Shown piece after piece: positions 1-9,264 of a DNA stretch of 64,000 nucleotides. Source of the DNA: Gigantopelta aegis (lineage: Eukaryota; Mollusca; Gastropoda; Neomphalida; Peltospiridae); assembly GCF_016097555.1 (NCBI RefSeq), contig NC_054706.1, positions 54,954,009-55,018,008 on the forward strand. The letters run 5' to 3'. Under the pieces are notes generated by a model. The model was not told the DNA's origin, made no database searches, and was given only the letters and a program-made list of their open reading frames with translations. Within the stretch, counting starts at the first letter, position 1; every line of letters starts with the position of its first letter. Position numbers and translations under genes: made by a program.

Positions 1-114
1 TCTTTTAAACGTTTAATTTAAAACCTGTGGTTTAGAAAGTTATCTTTGTCATGGTATCTAACGGACGCTCAAGTAGTATTCTCCATTTATTCTTCATAGT
101 GTTCTTGGAGGGAG

Positions 115-235
115 GGGAGGCGGAACGTATCCCAGTGGTAAAGCGTTCACTTTTTGTGGGGTCGGTCTGGGAACGATCCCCGTCAGTGGGCCCAACAAGA
201 TGTCATCCAATCCCACACCTTTTGTTCTTTCACAA
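115..235 (+). repeat. SINE head fragment (tRNA-like)
   Basis: A tRNA-like head with an A-box-like core (ATCCCAGTGGTAAAGCG) and the B-box-like GAACGATCCCCGTC, matching the head of the complete SINE at 37868. The body and tail are missing. Confidence 0.7.
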
Positions 236-1107
236 ATGTTTAGTTCATGTTTTTGTTGGGGGTTTTCCATTTCCTTGCATATGTATTTGTAAACATATTT
301 ACTGCTAGGTGACAAGGATATGTGCTGCACCCTGTACCTGATTGACAATTTTGTGTCTTGTTTTGTTAGTTTTCTTCAATTTTCTACAACCATCCCTTTA
401 CTCTCACTCAGTTTTTCTTTTGTTTTATGATCACTTTGCGTTCATTTTCAAGTATTCTGTACAACACGGCCTTATTTCTTCATCATTTATACTCTTCAGA
501 TTCAGTGTTCTATCCAAACAATTTAGACTTTTAGGCAAATCTTTAGTCATGGAAATGTCTAAACACTGACCATTTAGTGTGACTTGGCTGGTAGTATAGA
601 ATAAAGTTATTCTGAACAGTTATCCAGCACCATTTAATATCTTAACTGGGAAAGCTTCGGAGAATAGCCCTGCCTGGTCTTTTTTTTTTGCATTAATCTT
701 TATATGTTTTTCCCACAGGTATTTCCATGGAAATATAATGTTGAATGTTTTAATACCTTGTATGCTTGTATGGTTGCTAACATATCAAAACAGTATCTTG
801 AAAACCTTGACCTTTCGGGTCTAGACAGAGACATGCACTTTCCTTATGTGGTTTGGTTTTCCATGATGTTTTGTCATTAACAAATTCACTGGGGAACAAT
901 GTCTACAACAGTTAAGGCTTATATAGTTTTGTAGTTTTACACTACATACTAGTAGATATGGGGCAGGGAAACCTTTAGATACGATAACGTAGCGCTGACG
1001 TAGGCGAAAGTTTCCGTTACAATACCATAACTAGGCAACCTTGTCAACTGTATTTTACACAATCAATACGGTTAAAATTGCAACAGTTAAAAACTATTAG
1101 TTGTGGA

Positions 1108-1273
1108 TATGCACCATACCACAGACAGGATAGCACATACCACAGCCTTTGTTACACCAGTTGTGGAGCACTAGCTGGAACGAAAAACAGCCTAATGGGT
1201 CACAAACGGGGATCGACCCTAGACTGACCGCACATCGAACAAGTGCTTTACCACGGGGCTACATCCCGCCCCC
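1108..1273 (-). repeat. SINE fragment, minus orientation
   Basis: Reverse complement of the head and middle of the same SINE group: CACAGACAGGATAGCACA, then GGGGATCGACCC, ending in GCTACATCCCGCCCC. The 3' tail is absent. Confidence 0.75.
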
Positions 1274-1477
1274 ACATCTTATGAATGCAGGACAGAAAGT
1301 TAAATATTTATAAAAATGTTAATATTTATCAAAACATACTTTTATTAATTTTGAACGTTAAGTATTTTGAACATTATTTCATTCAAAGCTATAATGTGTA
1401 CCAATCCCAGTGATATGTCCTGAGTTGTGTACAATATACTTGTGTTTAATATAAACTATTTTGTGTTTTTCTTTCAG

Positions 1478-1530
1478 TATCAAGTGTGCTCTTAAATCAG
1501 GAATTGCAGGACTTGAGAAAGGTTTTACAG
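1478..1530 (+). CDS. formin FH2 exon a (internal, 53 bp)
   Basis: Bounded by an acceptor with a T-rich tract (TTTTCTTTCAG) and a donor (CAG/GTAATT). Read with two bases completing a codon from an earlier exon it gives SSVLLNQELQDLRKVLQ and ends in phase 0, which joins in frame to the exon at 3286. In FH2 domains this is the lasso/coiled-coil stretch just before the D-x-F-x-x-x-M motif. The earlier FH2 exons were not found in the window. Alone it is too short to identify; the call rests on the joined product of three exons. Confidence 0.6.
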
Positions 1531-2316
1531 GTAATTTTTGTAATTCTAATTTATTAATCGGTGTCTTGATGCTGACCTTAAAGAATCATTCTGTTAAAAC
1601 TCGACTGACTCAAAAAAAATATTCCAACTCACTTATTTTGTTATAATTTTGATGTTTGTTTGGGTGTTTTGGGGTTTTTTTTAACGAATGTATTTAGTTT
1701 AAAGAATGAAAATTAAATGCCTATTGACCAATTGACAGCAGTATTATCTAATGTGTTGGCAGCTGTAGCAGGTTTATCTAATGTGTTAGTAATTAAAGAT
1801 GCTTATGACACTAGTAGAGTCTGTACTACAGACCTGTCAAATGTTAGTTAGTAAATGCACACGATGTATCACAAAATCACTTCTACTAGAGGGTGAGAGA
1901 AGAAACATGCTGTTACCACACAGGCTACTCTTCCAAACAGCAGCTGATGCTGATTACATTGCCGACACCAAATTCACTTGCATGCTTTTCTGATCCTCGG
2001 ATTGAGTTGTCTGTGCTCCCTTGCTGCTTTGTGTGTGTGAGCCCTTCTTCTCCCTCCCCTACCCTTTTCCTGGCCATCATCAAAAATGCCATGTCTTCAC
2101 AACATTTTCCATGGCAGTTTTGCAGTTAATGTGTAAGAGATGAGTTTTAGTTCTGAGTAGTACAAACAAATACTTACATGTAATTAAGGAAATGACATAG
2201 AAAACTGAATGTTTCATGGCAATAATAACAGGTGCAGAGAATTGGAAACACCACTGCATTACCGATTGCTGTGGTTAATTGCTAAAATTGTCAGTCCCAT
2301 GATCCATCACACCTCA

Positions 2317-2597
2317 ACCGGCCTCGGTGATATTGTGGTTAAAAGCCATCGAACATAAATAAGGCTGGTGGAACAGGCTTTGAAGCCCAATTCCGGCTCC
2401 CACCCAGAGCGAGTTTTAACGACTCAATGGGTAGGTGTAATGCCACTACGCCGACTTGTCTCTCACTAACTATTAACAACTAACCACTAACCCGTTGTCC
2501 TGGACAGACAGCCAAGATAACAGATGTGTGTGCCCAGGACAGCGTGCTTAAACCTTAATTGGATATAAGCACAGAAATAAGTAGAAATGAATGAATG
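2317..2597 (+). repeat. SINE, second family
   Basis: Starts GGCCTCGGTGATATTGTGG, has the core CCACCCAGAGCGAGTTTTA and the downstream string TGTGCCCAGGACAGC, and ends in repeated GAATGAATGA. A second diverged copy lies at 56808-57090 in the same orientation, which establishes it as a dispersed family. The tRNA-like head has a split, weak B box. Confidence 0.75.
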
Positions 2598-2782
2598 ACA
2601 CCTCAAGCAAGCACTCTTGTCATTGAACTACATCCCACGACAAATGGCTAGGGAATTGTACATCTGAAAGGTCACATGGATCACCAATTTATACTGTTGT
2701 ACAGAACTACTACACCTGCGTGTTATCAGAATGTACAGAAACAAATTGTTTGTATAGTAACACTTTATTAATTTGTTCCAAG

Positions 2783-3095
2783 GGGCGGGGTGTAGGTCTG
2801 CTGCTCAGTCATAAAGCACTTGTCTGAAGTATGATGGGTCACACGATCGACCCCCTTTGATGGATTCAGCTTTTTTCACATCCCAACTGGAACCCCATGA
2901 CTGGTCCATCAAAGGCTGTGGTGTTACTTTTTTGTCTCTGGGAAAGTGCACATAAAAGATCCCTTGCTGTCTTTCAGTTACTTTCCTGTGCTGGACGAAG
3001 GCGGCATAGCTCGACACCTGCGCCCATGACAGGCATGCGCTACAACAGCATGCTCTGAATGTGCTCGTTAAACCCTATGACCTGACCTGACCTGT
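2783..3095 (+). repeat. SINE, third family
   Basis: Begins GGGCGGGGTGTAGGTCTGC, carries a tRNA-like A-box region (GCTCAGTCATAAAGC) and ends with the duplicated motif GACCTGACCTGACC. The matching 3' tail occurs in reverse at about 7650 (GGTCAGGTCAGG), so this is a repeated family. Confidence 0.65.
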
Positions 3096-3285
3096 GTTTC
3101 ATAATGAGTAGCCTGTGTGGTGGTAGTGGGGTTCTCTCATTTCTGTTTTGACCAACTGTTGAAGTAACCATCTGTTAGACCCCAAATAGTCATAGTTTAA
3201 AATGTGATGAGATTTTGTTAAGCAAACATTGAATTCCTTGTCTTCCTATCTTTTTATTCTAATGTATTTCTTTTCTATACATCAG

Positions 3286-3366
3286 GACATATCAAACACA
3301 CTGGAAAAGCTTTCCAGTCGTCAGATTGTTGCTGGAACTGAGGACAAATTTCACGATGTTATGGGC
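3286..3366 (+). CDS. formin FH2 exon b (81 bp, phase 0-0)
   Basis: Acceptor CATCAG at 3280-3285 and donor GGC/GTATCT. The 27 codons read DISNTLEKLSSRQIVAG then TEDKFHDVMG. The end supplies the first half of the FH2 signature D-x-F-x-x-x-M; the next exon supplies x-F-x-x-x-A. The exon is an exact number of codons and joins in phase 0 on both sides, and the joined signature has the right spacing. The open frame runs on to a stop at 3414, which would be intron read-through. Confidence 0.7.
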
Positions 3367-3509
3367 GTATCTTTTGTGCAGAACATAGTATGGTACTGTA
3401 AAACATTAACATAGCGAAGCCTTCCACAGGACAATAAATAATGTACTCAGCAACATCAAATTTTTGTAATGTATGGTAATACTAACTGCACTGTGTATTT
3501 ACATATTAA

Positions 3510-3839
3510 AGGGACATACCCTAGTTTTTAAACACTAACACATATTTTTGACTATTATAACCGTTTTTGATAACTTAAATCATACTTTACTTAGATTTTA
3601 TTGTTTAGATTATCATCTTTCTTACATTCGTCATCCTGGTGTTTTTAATACCATATTTTTAAAAACGGACGTGCGTCTGAGAAGTAATAGTTATGGAGTC
3701 AAGTTTTAGTCTGTTTTTCAAAGCCACAGACTCATGTTTCACTCAATTGTAACTTTATCCAAATGTGTTACAGGTTTGTAGATTAACTAAACTTAGTGTT
3801 AATTTTCACAGGTTGAAACTAAGGTACCTGTATGTCCCT
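3510..3839. mobile_element. piggyBac-like MITE with TTAA duplication
   Basis: Terminal inverted repeats AGGGACATAC / GTATGTCCCT flank about 330 bp with no ORF, and TTAA lies immediately outside both ends (3506-3509 and 3840-3843). TTAA target sites are characteristic of piggyBac-type transposases; the assignment rests on that alone. Confidence 0.65.
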
Positions 3840-4230
3840 TTAAATATAAAATATGAGTAATTTAACATTCAGGGCTAGCTCTGTCACTCACTAAAAATTT
3901 TAATTTTAGAAACAACTTTCCAAACTTATTTTAACTCTATTTAATCCATGCTTGGCACGGGAATGTTCAGATGGGGTGTGATGGTCTTACACTAGGTTTT
4001 CCCCCACAAATACAACCACCTTGTAGGTAGCCAGGCCACTGGTCATACCAGAGATCGGATACAGCGTGGACATGCCTGAACCTAATGGATGTGGACATGG
4101 AAAAACATTTGGATTTTGATTTATAGCCACTTCTGTATTAACTGATAAAGTAAAGTTTGTTTTATTTAACGACGCCGCTAGAGCACATTGATTTTAACTG
4201 ATAAAGATGGCTGCATCCATTGAGGTTGGG

Positions 4231-4545
4231 TGGGGCGAGATGTAGCCCAGTGGTAACGCGTTTGCTTGATGCACGGTTGGTCTAGGATCGATCCCCATCG
4301 GTGGGCCCATTGGGCTATTTCTCACTCCAGCCAGTGCACCACGACTGGTATATCAAAGGATGTGGTATGTGTTATCCTGTCTGTGGGATGGTGCATATAA
4401 AAGATCCCTTGCTGCTAATCGAAAAGAGCAGCCCATGAAGTGGCGACAACGGGTTTCCTCTCTCAATATCTGTATGATCCTTAACCATATGTTTTATGCC
4501 ATATAACCGTAAATAAAATGTGTTGAGTGCGTCGTTAAATAAAAC
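4231..4545 (+). repeat. full-length SINE, first family
   Basis: tRNA-like head (GATGTAGCCCAGTGGTAACG, GGATCGATCCCC), middle (AAAGATCCCTTGCTGCTAAT) and tail (GTGTTGAGTGCGTCGTTAAA) ending in TAAAACA. Same architecture as the copy at 37868 with a target duplication. It abuts an opposite-facing copy, making a large inverted repeat. Confidence 0.85.
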
Positions 4546-4567
4546 AATATTTAGAAGAAATGAAGAA

Positions 4568-4945
4568 ATGTTTTATTTAACGATGCACTCAACACATTTT
4601 ATTTACGGTTATATGGCGTCAGACATATGGTTAAGGACCACACAGATTTTGAGAGGAAACCCGCTGTCGCCACTACATGGGCTACTCTTCCGATTAGCAG
4701 CAAGGGATCTTTTATTTGCGCTTCCCACAGGCAGGATAGCACAAACCATGGCCTTTGTTGAACCAGTTATGGATCACTGGTCGGTGCAAGTGGTTTACAC
4801 CTACCCATTGAGCCTTGCGGAGCACTCACTCAGGGTTTGGAGTCGGTATCTGGATTAAAAATCCCATGCCTCGACTGGGATCCGAACCCAGTACCTACCA
4901 ACCTGTAGACCGATGGCCTGCCACGACGCCACCGAGGCCGGTCAA
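4568..4945 (-). repeat. SINE with alternative tRNA-like head
   Basis: On the minus strand the body and tail match the first SINE family, but the head is a different tRNA-like sequence with a canonical B box (GGTTCGGATCC) and the string CTCGGTGGCGTCGTGGCAGG. The same chimera occurs in plus orientation at 17283, so it is an established subfamily sharing a tail with the first family. Confidence 0.85.
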
Positions 4946-4981
4946 AACAATATTTAGAGCTAAGATCACTTCATGGGGCCC

Positions 4982-6128
4982 TGTCACGGGGATCCTATAA
5001 TACCCGTAACTGAATGAAACACGATTATCCAAATATCTCTCCTAACTGTATATCTATTAGATCTCTCTGTATCGGGCAGTATATACCCGCGTGGCTCGTC
5101 TCTAGGTATGAACAGAGATAAGATCTTATATAAAGTATATATAATATAGCACGTTTAGTTCACTAGAAAACACAACAAAAACACAATACACTTTGGAATC
5201 TGTATTAATCTACGCTGACAAATGTACTGCCGCAGTAGTTAATTAACAACAACAAATAGTAACAACCCATAACTGATCACTTAATTAGTTAATCACTAGG
5301 TGTCTAGTTTATACAATATTCTAGTCACTTCACCGTGACACAACACCCACGCGTGTGATAATTGAGAAACGCTTCCAGGGGAACTTAATTAATAAAGGAA
5401 TTACAACTCTATTCCTAACTGGTTAATTTTTAATTAACCTTTATCTACTCATTCAGTAACCTTGTAATACAGAATTAATACTGGTACCTATCACAATAAA
5501 GACAGTAACTTACAGTTTACCTAGGTCCTCTAGGATGACTGGTTAAGCTTTATCTATATTAGAACAGTGAGCCTACATTTTACTGCGTCAGATTACCGGC
5601 AGCACCGTCTAAATAATATTGGTATAATACAGTATTAAAATATTTAAAGTCACATCAATCACATCAAGGTTATACAACAGAGCAGAAATAATATATTTAC
5701 CAGTCCGGACGGACAACGTTCCCCCTGGAAGCCTTCCTATGCTTCTCCCTGATAATTCAAAATCCTATCTATTTATTACAAATCCGAATATCGCCTGGGG
5801 GTACAAGGCGGCACCGAATACCTACAAGTGATATTTCCACAGAGACAAGACGACAATTTTCCTTAGATGGCCAGACTTGCTGACGCCAAGTCGCCAAAAT
5901 CACGGTCGTAAAAACCGCACTCGCGGAGGTATTACGTAACTACTGGCCACATGGCCTGCGCCACTGGTCCGGGTGTGTATTAGAGGGTACAGCTCGACCA
6001 CTGTCGCGCAGAGGTATTACGTAACAAAGTGCCCACCTGGGCTTAAGTGCATATTGGAACTGCACACGGCCCTCTAAAACAATTAATATCGCCACAGGCG
6101 AAAAGAAATAAGAGCATGTTCCGTCACA
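4982..6128 (-). mobile_element. solo LTR of Gmr1-like Ty3/gypsy element
   Basis: Begins TGTCACGGGGATCC and ends TTCCGTCACA, with a perfect 5-bp target duplication GGCCC at 4977-4981 and 6129-6133. It aligns over its length, inverted, with the LTR at 60327-61509 that precedes a gag ORF. No internal region remains, so it is the product of LTR-LTR recombination. It lies in a formin intron. Confidence 0.9.
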
Positions 6129-6268
6129 GGCCCTGACAGTAGGTTAGTTATTAGTAGGTGCAGTGACCTTATTATCGGCCTACTGAGATATTAAAACTAA
6201 AGTAGTTATAATGTATTATCCCTGTATTTATTTAATACATTTTCAAAATGACCTTGACCTATGAACAG

Positions 6269-6433
6269 CACTTTATAGCGGAGGCATCTGATGATGTTCA
6301 GAGCATACTCCGTCTCCAGGCCACCGCGATGGATGAGTTTCACCCTGTTACTGCGTACTTAGGAGAGGACTCCAAAAAAATGGGAACCAGCGAATTATTT
6401 GGGATATTTTCCGACTTTCTTATTAAGTTTGAG
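6269..6433 (+). CDS. formin FH2 exon c (165 bp, C-terminal FH2)
   Basis: 55 codons beginning HFIAEASDDVQSIL and containing YLGEDSKKMGTSELFGIF, ending KFE at a donor GAG/GTGTGT. The block (Y/F)-x-GED followed by E-(F/L)-FGIF-x-x-FL is the typical end of FH2 domains, closest in feel to DAAM- or FMN-type formins. FH2 dimers nucleate and processively cap actin filaments. Choosing the acceptor CAG at 6266-6268 makes exon b plus c read DVMG-HFIAEA, giving the expected M-x-x-F-x-x-x-A spacing. The frame is also open upstream to an ATG at 6248. The exons for the FH2 tail and regulatory C terminus were not found. Confidence 0.8.
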
Positions 6434-6717
6434 GTGTGTTGTACTAAATACAGGAAATATATAGCTTCTAAAATGTCAAGGAGCAATTAATTTATTATTA
6501 GTACTGTCTTGTTTTATAAATAATTTAGAATAGCAGTAGTATAGCTTAAATATCTAACATTTATGATTGGCTAACTTGGAAGAATGATTATTCCAATTTT
6601 AAATAAAACTTTATAAAATTTAGTACATAATCAATATCTTAGCAGACTGAGTACTGTAATTTACAGGTTAACTTAAAAGACTGAGCACAGCAAGTCAAGA
6701 GGAACATAAATCTAGAG

Positions 6718-6832
6718 CAGGCTCCGTATTCATAAACGTACTTAAGTCAATGTATGATACTTATTTATGTACTTTAGGTATGTATTTAGGTACCATACAT
6801 TGACTTAAGTACGTTTATGAATACGGAGCCTG
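6718..6832. repeat. near-perfect palindrome (foldback MITE-like)
   Basis: Perfect 39-bp arms at 6718-6756 and 6794-6832 (outer sequence AGGCTCCGTATTCATAAACG). The 37-bp centre is itself imperfectly self-complementary, so the whole 115 bp could form one hairpin. No target duplication was clear. Confidence 0.8.
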
Positions 6833-7007
6833 GAGCCTACAAAGTATCCTCTTTGCAATTCTTTTTACATTGCCCTGTGAGATCGCAAATTTGCGAGAGT
6901 TTAGTGAATTAGGCCCCTGGGCAGTATACCATATATACCATTCGGTATCAGTATCATGTCACTGTAAGAACGGCAAACATACTTAATGTTACTATGAACA
7001 TACTAGT

Positions 7008-7318
7008 CAGGCCTTGAACTTAACTTTTTTCAGTGATAGCCCACCGGGCTTCCAGGTTATGAAATCTGGTAGCCCTCAGTAAAATTAGTAGCCCATAATT
7101 TTCATAAACTTCTTAAAAAAGGAGAGAAAAAAGCAAAATAATGTATTTTTATTTAAACGTTGTTTCAGGATGGGTTTTTTTTAGGTGTTGATTGCAGAGT
7201 AACTAGAGGTGCAAAAAACATCTAGTAGCCTGGCGGACTACCAAGTTTAGACATCTGGTAGCCCGAGTGAGAAATTGGTAGCCAAAACACCCCGGGCTAC
7301 TGCTAAGGTCGAGCCCTG
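7008..7318. mobile_element. MITE with CAGG ends and CTAGT duplication
   Basis: Imperfect terminal inverted repeats CAGGCCTTGAACTTAAC and CAGGGCTCGACCTTAGC (right end read inward), flanked by CTAGT at 7003-7007 and 7319-7323. The interior repeats GGTAGCCC-like motifs on both strands and has no ORF. The superfamily is not assigned. Confidence 0.6.
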
Positions 7319-7644
7319 CTAGTATTTATTAAGTATAAACTTATACATGTACTCATACCACAGCATACTGAACACTGAACTAGGAGCAGTGAATGAACAT
7401 AGGAATAAGGTAGGAAAATTTCCTTTGTTGAACAAATAGAATATTATTGTTAGTTCTCTTTTACATTGCTTATCTTATATTATTACTCTCACTTTCTTAT
7501 TGCTCAACATTTAATTTAAAGTATCAAACTTATACCATTAACAACCTAAAACAATTAGTTATTATTTATTTAATATCAAACTAGCGTTAAAGTAAAACAC
7601 AAACGACGTACTATTTATCAAAATATCACAAACCGGCTAACCAT

Positions 7645-7745
7645 TTAACCGGGTCAGGTCAGGTATAAGGTTTAACGTGCGTATATACCACGAAGGTTTC
7701 ACACACGCTTGTCCTGGGCTTAATCTCTGGCCTTAATTTTTGCAA
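7645..7745 (-). repeat. SINE third-family tail fragment
   Basis: Carries GGGTCAGGTCAGG and GGTTTAACGTGC, the reverse of the tail seen at 2783-3095, followed by TGTCCTGGGCTTAATCTCTG, a string that recurs at 11949 beside cassette B. Confidence 0.5.
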
Positions 7746-7784
7746 GGATGAAGCAGGACGTATGCGCCTGCTCTCTCGAGCTAC

Positions 7785-9142
7785 CCCCCCCCCCCCCCCC
7801 CACCTGGGGGGGGGCTCATTGCTAGCTACGGAGTGCTCATGGAATACCGCATCACGTACACCGGGCCACGGGCAACCGTGACCTTGGTGTACGGCGACCC
7901 AGTGAAGAAACCACCCAGGAGGAGAAGGAGGAGGAAGACGGACGCGCCAGGGGCGGACCGGGGGAGGTCAAAACCGGTAGCTCAACTAGCGGCGGCGATT
8001 TTTCCCGTTGTTCACCCCCAGCACCGGTCAACACCAGCGAGGCCAGATGTTCCAGCTCTGCCGGATCCAGCTGTCGACTCGCCAGTGGCGGACTCGGACC
8101 TGAACCAGGCCCTGATGGAATCGCCCCCCACAACTCCAAAGACTTCAGCTCCCGGGATTCCAGCGTTGCCACCTCCACCTAGGAAGAGTGCCGCTGTAGA
8201 GTCCCAGGCCCGTCTTGTGGCCGTTGGAAAACGGAAGGCGATTGTGTCTCCAGGCGACCAACCAGCCAAGCCAAGTCCGCCGACACAACCGCCGACACCT
8301 ACTTCACCTCCAACAGAAGATCCGCCCTCTGGACAGCCTTGGTCACTGCAGGCAGGCAAGCTACCAACTCGCTACTCGAGGCTGGTCAAGATCAACATTG
8401 GGGATGTTCGCCAGCTACTTTGTGAGCCACACCAGGATACATACGAACCTCTGCCACAAACTAAAGGAGAGTACTCGGTGCGCAGGATCAGATGAAAGAT
8501 GGGCGTGGCATTTGTCTTACCGTTCGCCGGAGGGGAATTTTCCACCAAGGGATGCTTCTCGATGAAATGGACAACCCGACCATCCACCGCGTCATTAAGA
8601 CCGTTGCCGGGGAAGACTACCGTCCGATCACCGAGATCATCGCCAAGTCCACACACCGGCACGCCCTCCACTATCTGGATTCGTCCCTGTTCATCGCCTC
8701 TCCTTGACGACATACCCGCTAACAACCTTTCCTAGGACAGGTACCAACCTCCTTTTTTTTGGCTAGTTAGACTTTAAACGTTTTAGAAGCAGTTCAAAAT
8801 TCTTATGTTTATTTTTTTTTATAAATAGTCTAACGCATTTTATTTTGGCGCCCGATCAATTGCTCAAAATCACCTTAAAAACCTTTTGGCCGAGCAGTCT
8901 TAACTATTTTGGGTCAAATTTTAGAGTCCAGACATGTTTTTGGATGCAGTTACTCTTTGTAGACTTAGGTAAATTACAGGCTTCACCGAGGAATCGAAAT
9001 TCAGGCAATCAGAGCACGGCTCCCACTCGGTGTTACTTCAAGTTTGCGAAGTGTCTGCTATTCGGTCCGCGCTCGCGTTGACCTTACTAAATGGCTTTCT
9101 TCCAAATTCTGCCCACCTCAAACTTACCTCCCCCCCCCCCCC
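7785..9142 (+). repeat. cassette A of poly-C-bracketed gene family
   Basis: One unit of a four-member local family. It starts at a poly-C tract (about 7784-7801), contains the proline-rich ORF, then a conserved non-coding block (8731-9127) with GACTTTAAACG, TTATAAATAGTC and TTGGCGCCCG, and ends at another poly-C tract (9128-9142). The block is the reverse complement of blocks at 9282-9600 and 12002-12350. No target duplication was found outside the poly-C tracts. Confidence 0.7.
7839..8707 (+). pseudogene. cassette A proline-rich basic protein, frameshifted
   Basis: The first ATG in frame is 7839, but the frame is open upstream through the poly-C tract, which would encode prolines. The N-terminal motif YRITYTGPRATVTLVYGD is followed by a run of arginines (RRRRRR), a long Pro/Ser/Thr linker with a KRK cluster, and LPTRY. 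The frame stops at 8495; the C-terminal block (HQGMLLDEMDNPTIHRVI, then EDYRPI) continues in another frame from about 8492, so one indel has broken it. Related to cassettes B and C at both ends. Function unknown; the basic patches suggest nucleic-acid binding or nuclear location, which is inference. Not recognised as a known family. Confidence 0.65.
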
Positions 9143-9264
9143 CTGCTCCGGAGTTAGTCACTGGCGAAGTCAGAGGCTAAATCCGTAGTGGGCGTGCCTG
9201 AACCTCTGTGGATAGGGGCACGTTAATACAGTTCCCAGTTCCAGTGACTAAGTCCAGGACAAAG
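9143..9264. other. junction between cassettes A and B
   Basis: About 120 bp between the converging poly-C ends. It contains inverted copies of a short motif: AGTCACTGG near 9155 and CCAGTGACT near 9239. This motif also borders cassettes B and C at about 11968. Confidence 0.5.

Larger units (their letters stand above)
1..1477. other. presumed formin intron or upstream sequence
   Basis: No exon could be supported here. It holds two SINE fragments (annotated separately) and otherwise AT-rich unique-looking DNA. An acceptor-like site near 718 is followed by an open stretch to about 880, but the peptide does not resemble FH2 sequence, so it is not called. Confidence 0.4.
1531..3285 (+). other. 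formin intron carrying two SINE families
   Basis: Intron between two in-phase FH2 exons. It holds SINEs of two further families (2317-2597 and 2783-3095) and no other recognisable gene. Confidence 0.5.
3367..6268 (+). other. formin intron with MITE, SINE pair and solo LTR
   Basis: 2.9-kb intron between FH2 exons. It contains a TTAA-flanked MITE, two SINEs joined tail to tail and a complete solo LTR; no coding exon was seen. Confidence 0.5.
6434..7784. other. non-coding stretch with palindrome and MITE
   Basis: Presumably formin intron or downstream DNA. It contains a near-perfect palindrome, a 311-bp MITE and a SINE tail fragment; no exon was seen. Confidence 0.4.

Noticed and set aside
719..880. 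Possible exon after a CCCACAG acceptor
   Set aside because: The open stretch has no FH2 similarity and no good donor; it cannot be placed in the formin in phase.
4520..5000. 112-aa and 61-aa ORFs with a plausible protein look
   Set aside because: They read through a minus-strand SINE; the same peptide recurs at 17240-17647 because the SINE does.
8012..8359. Overlapping minus-strand ORFs in cassette A
   Set aside because: GC-rich shadow frames; only the plus frame has motifs shared with cassettes B and C.
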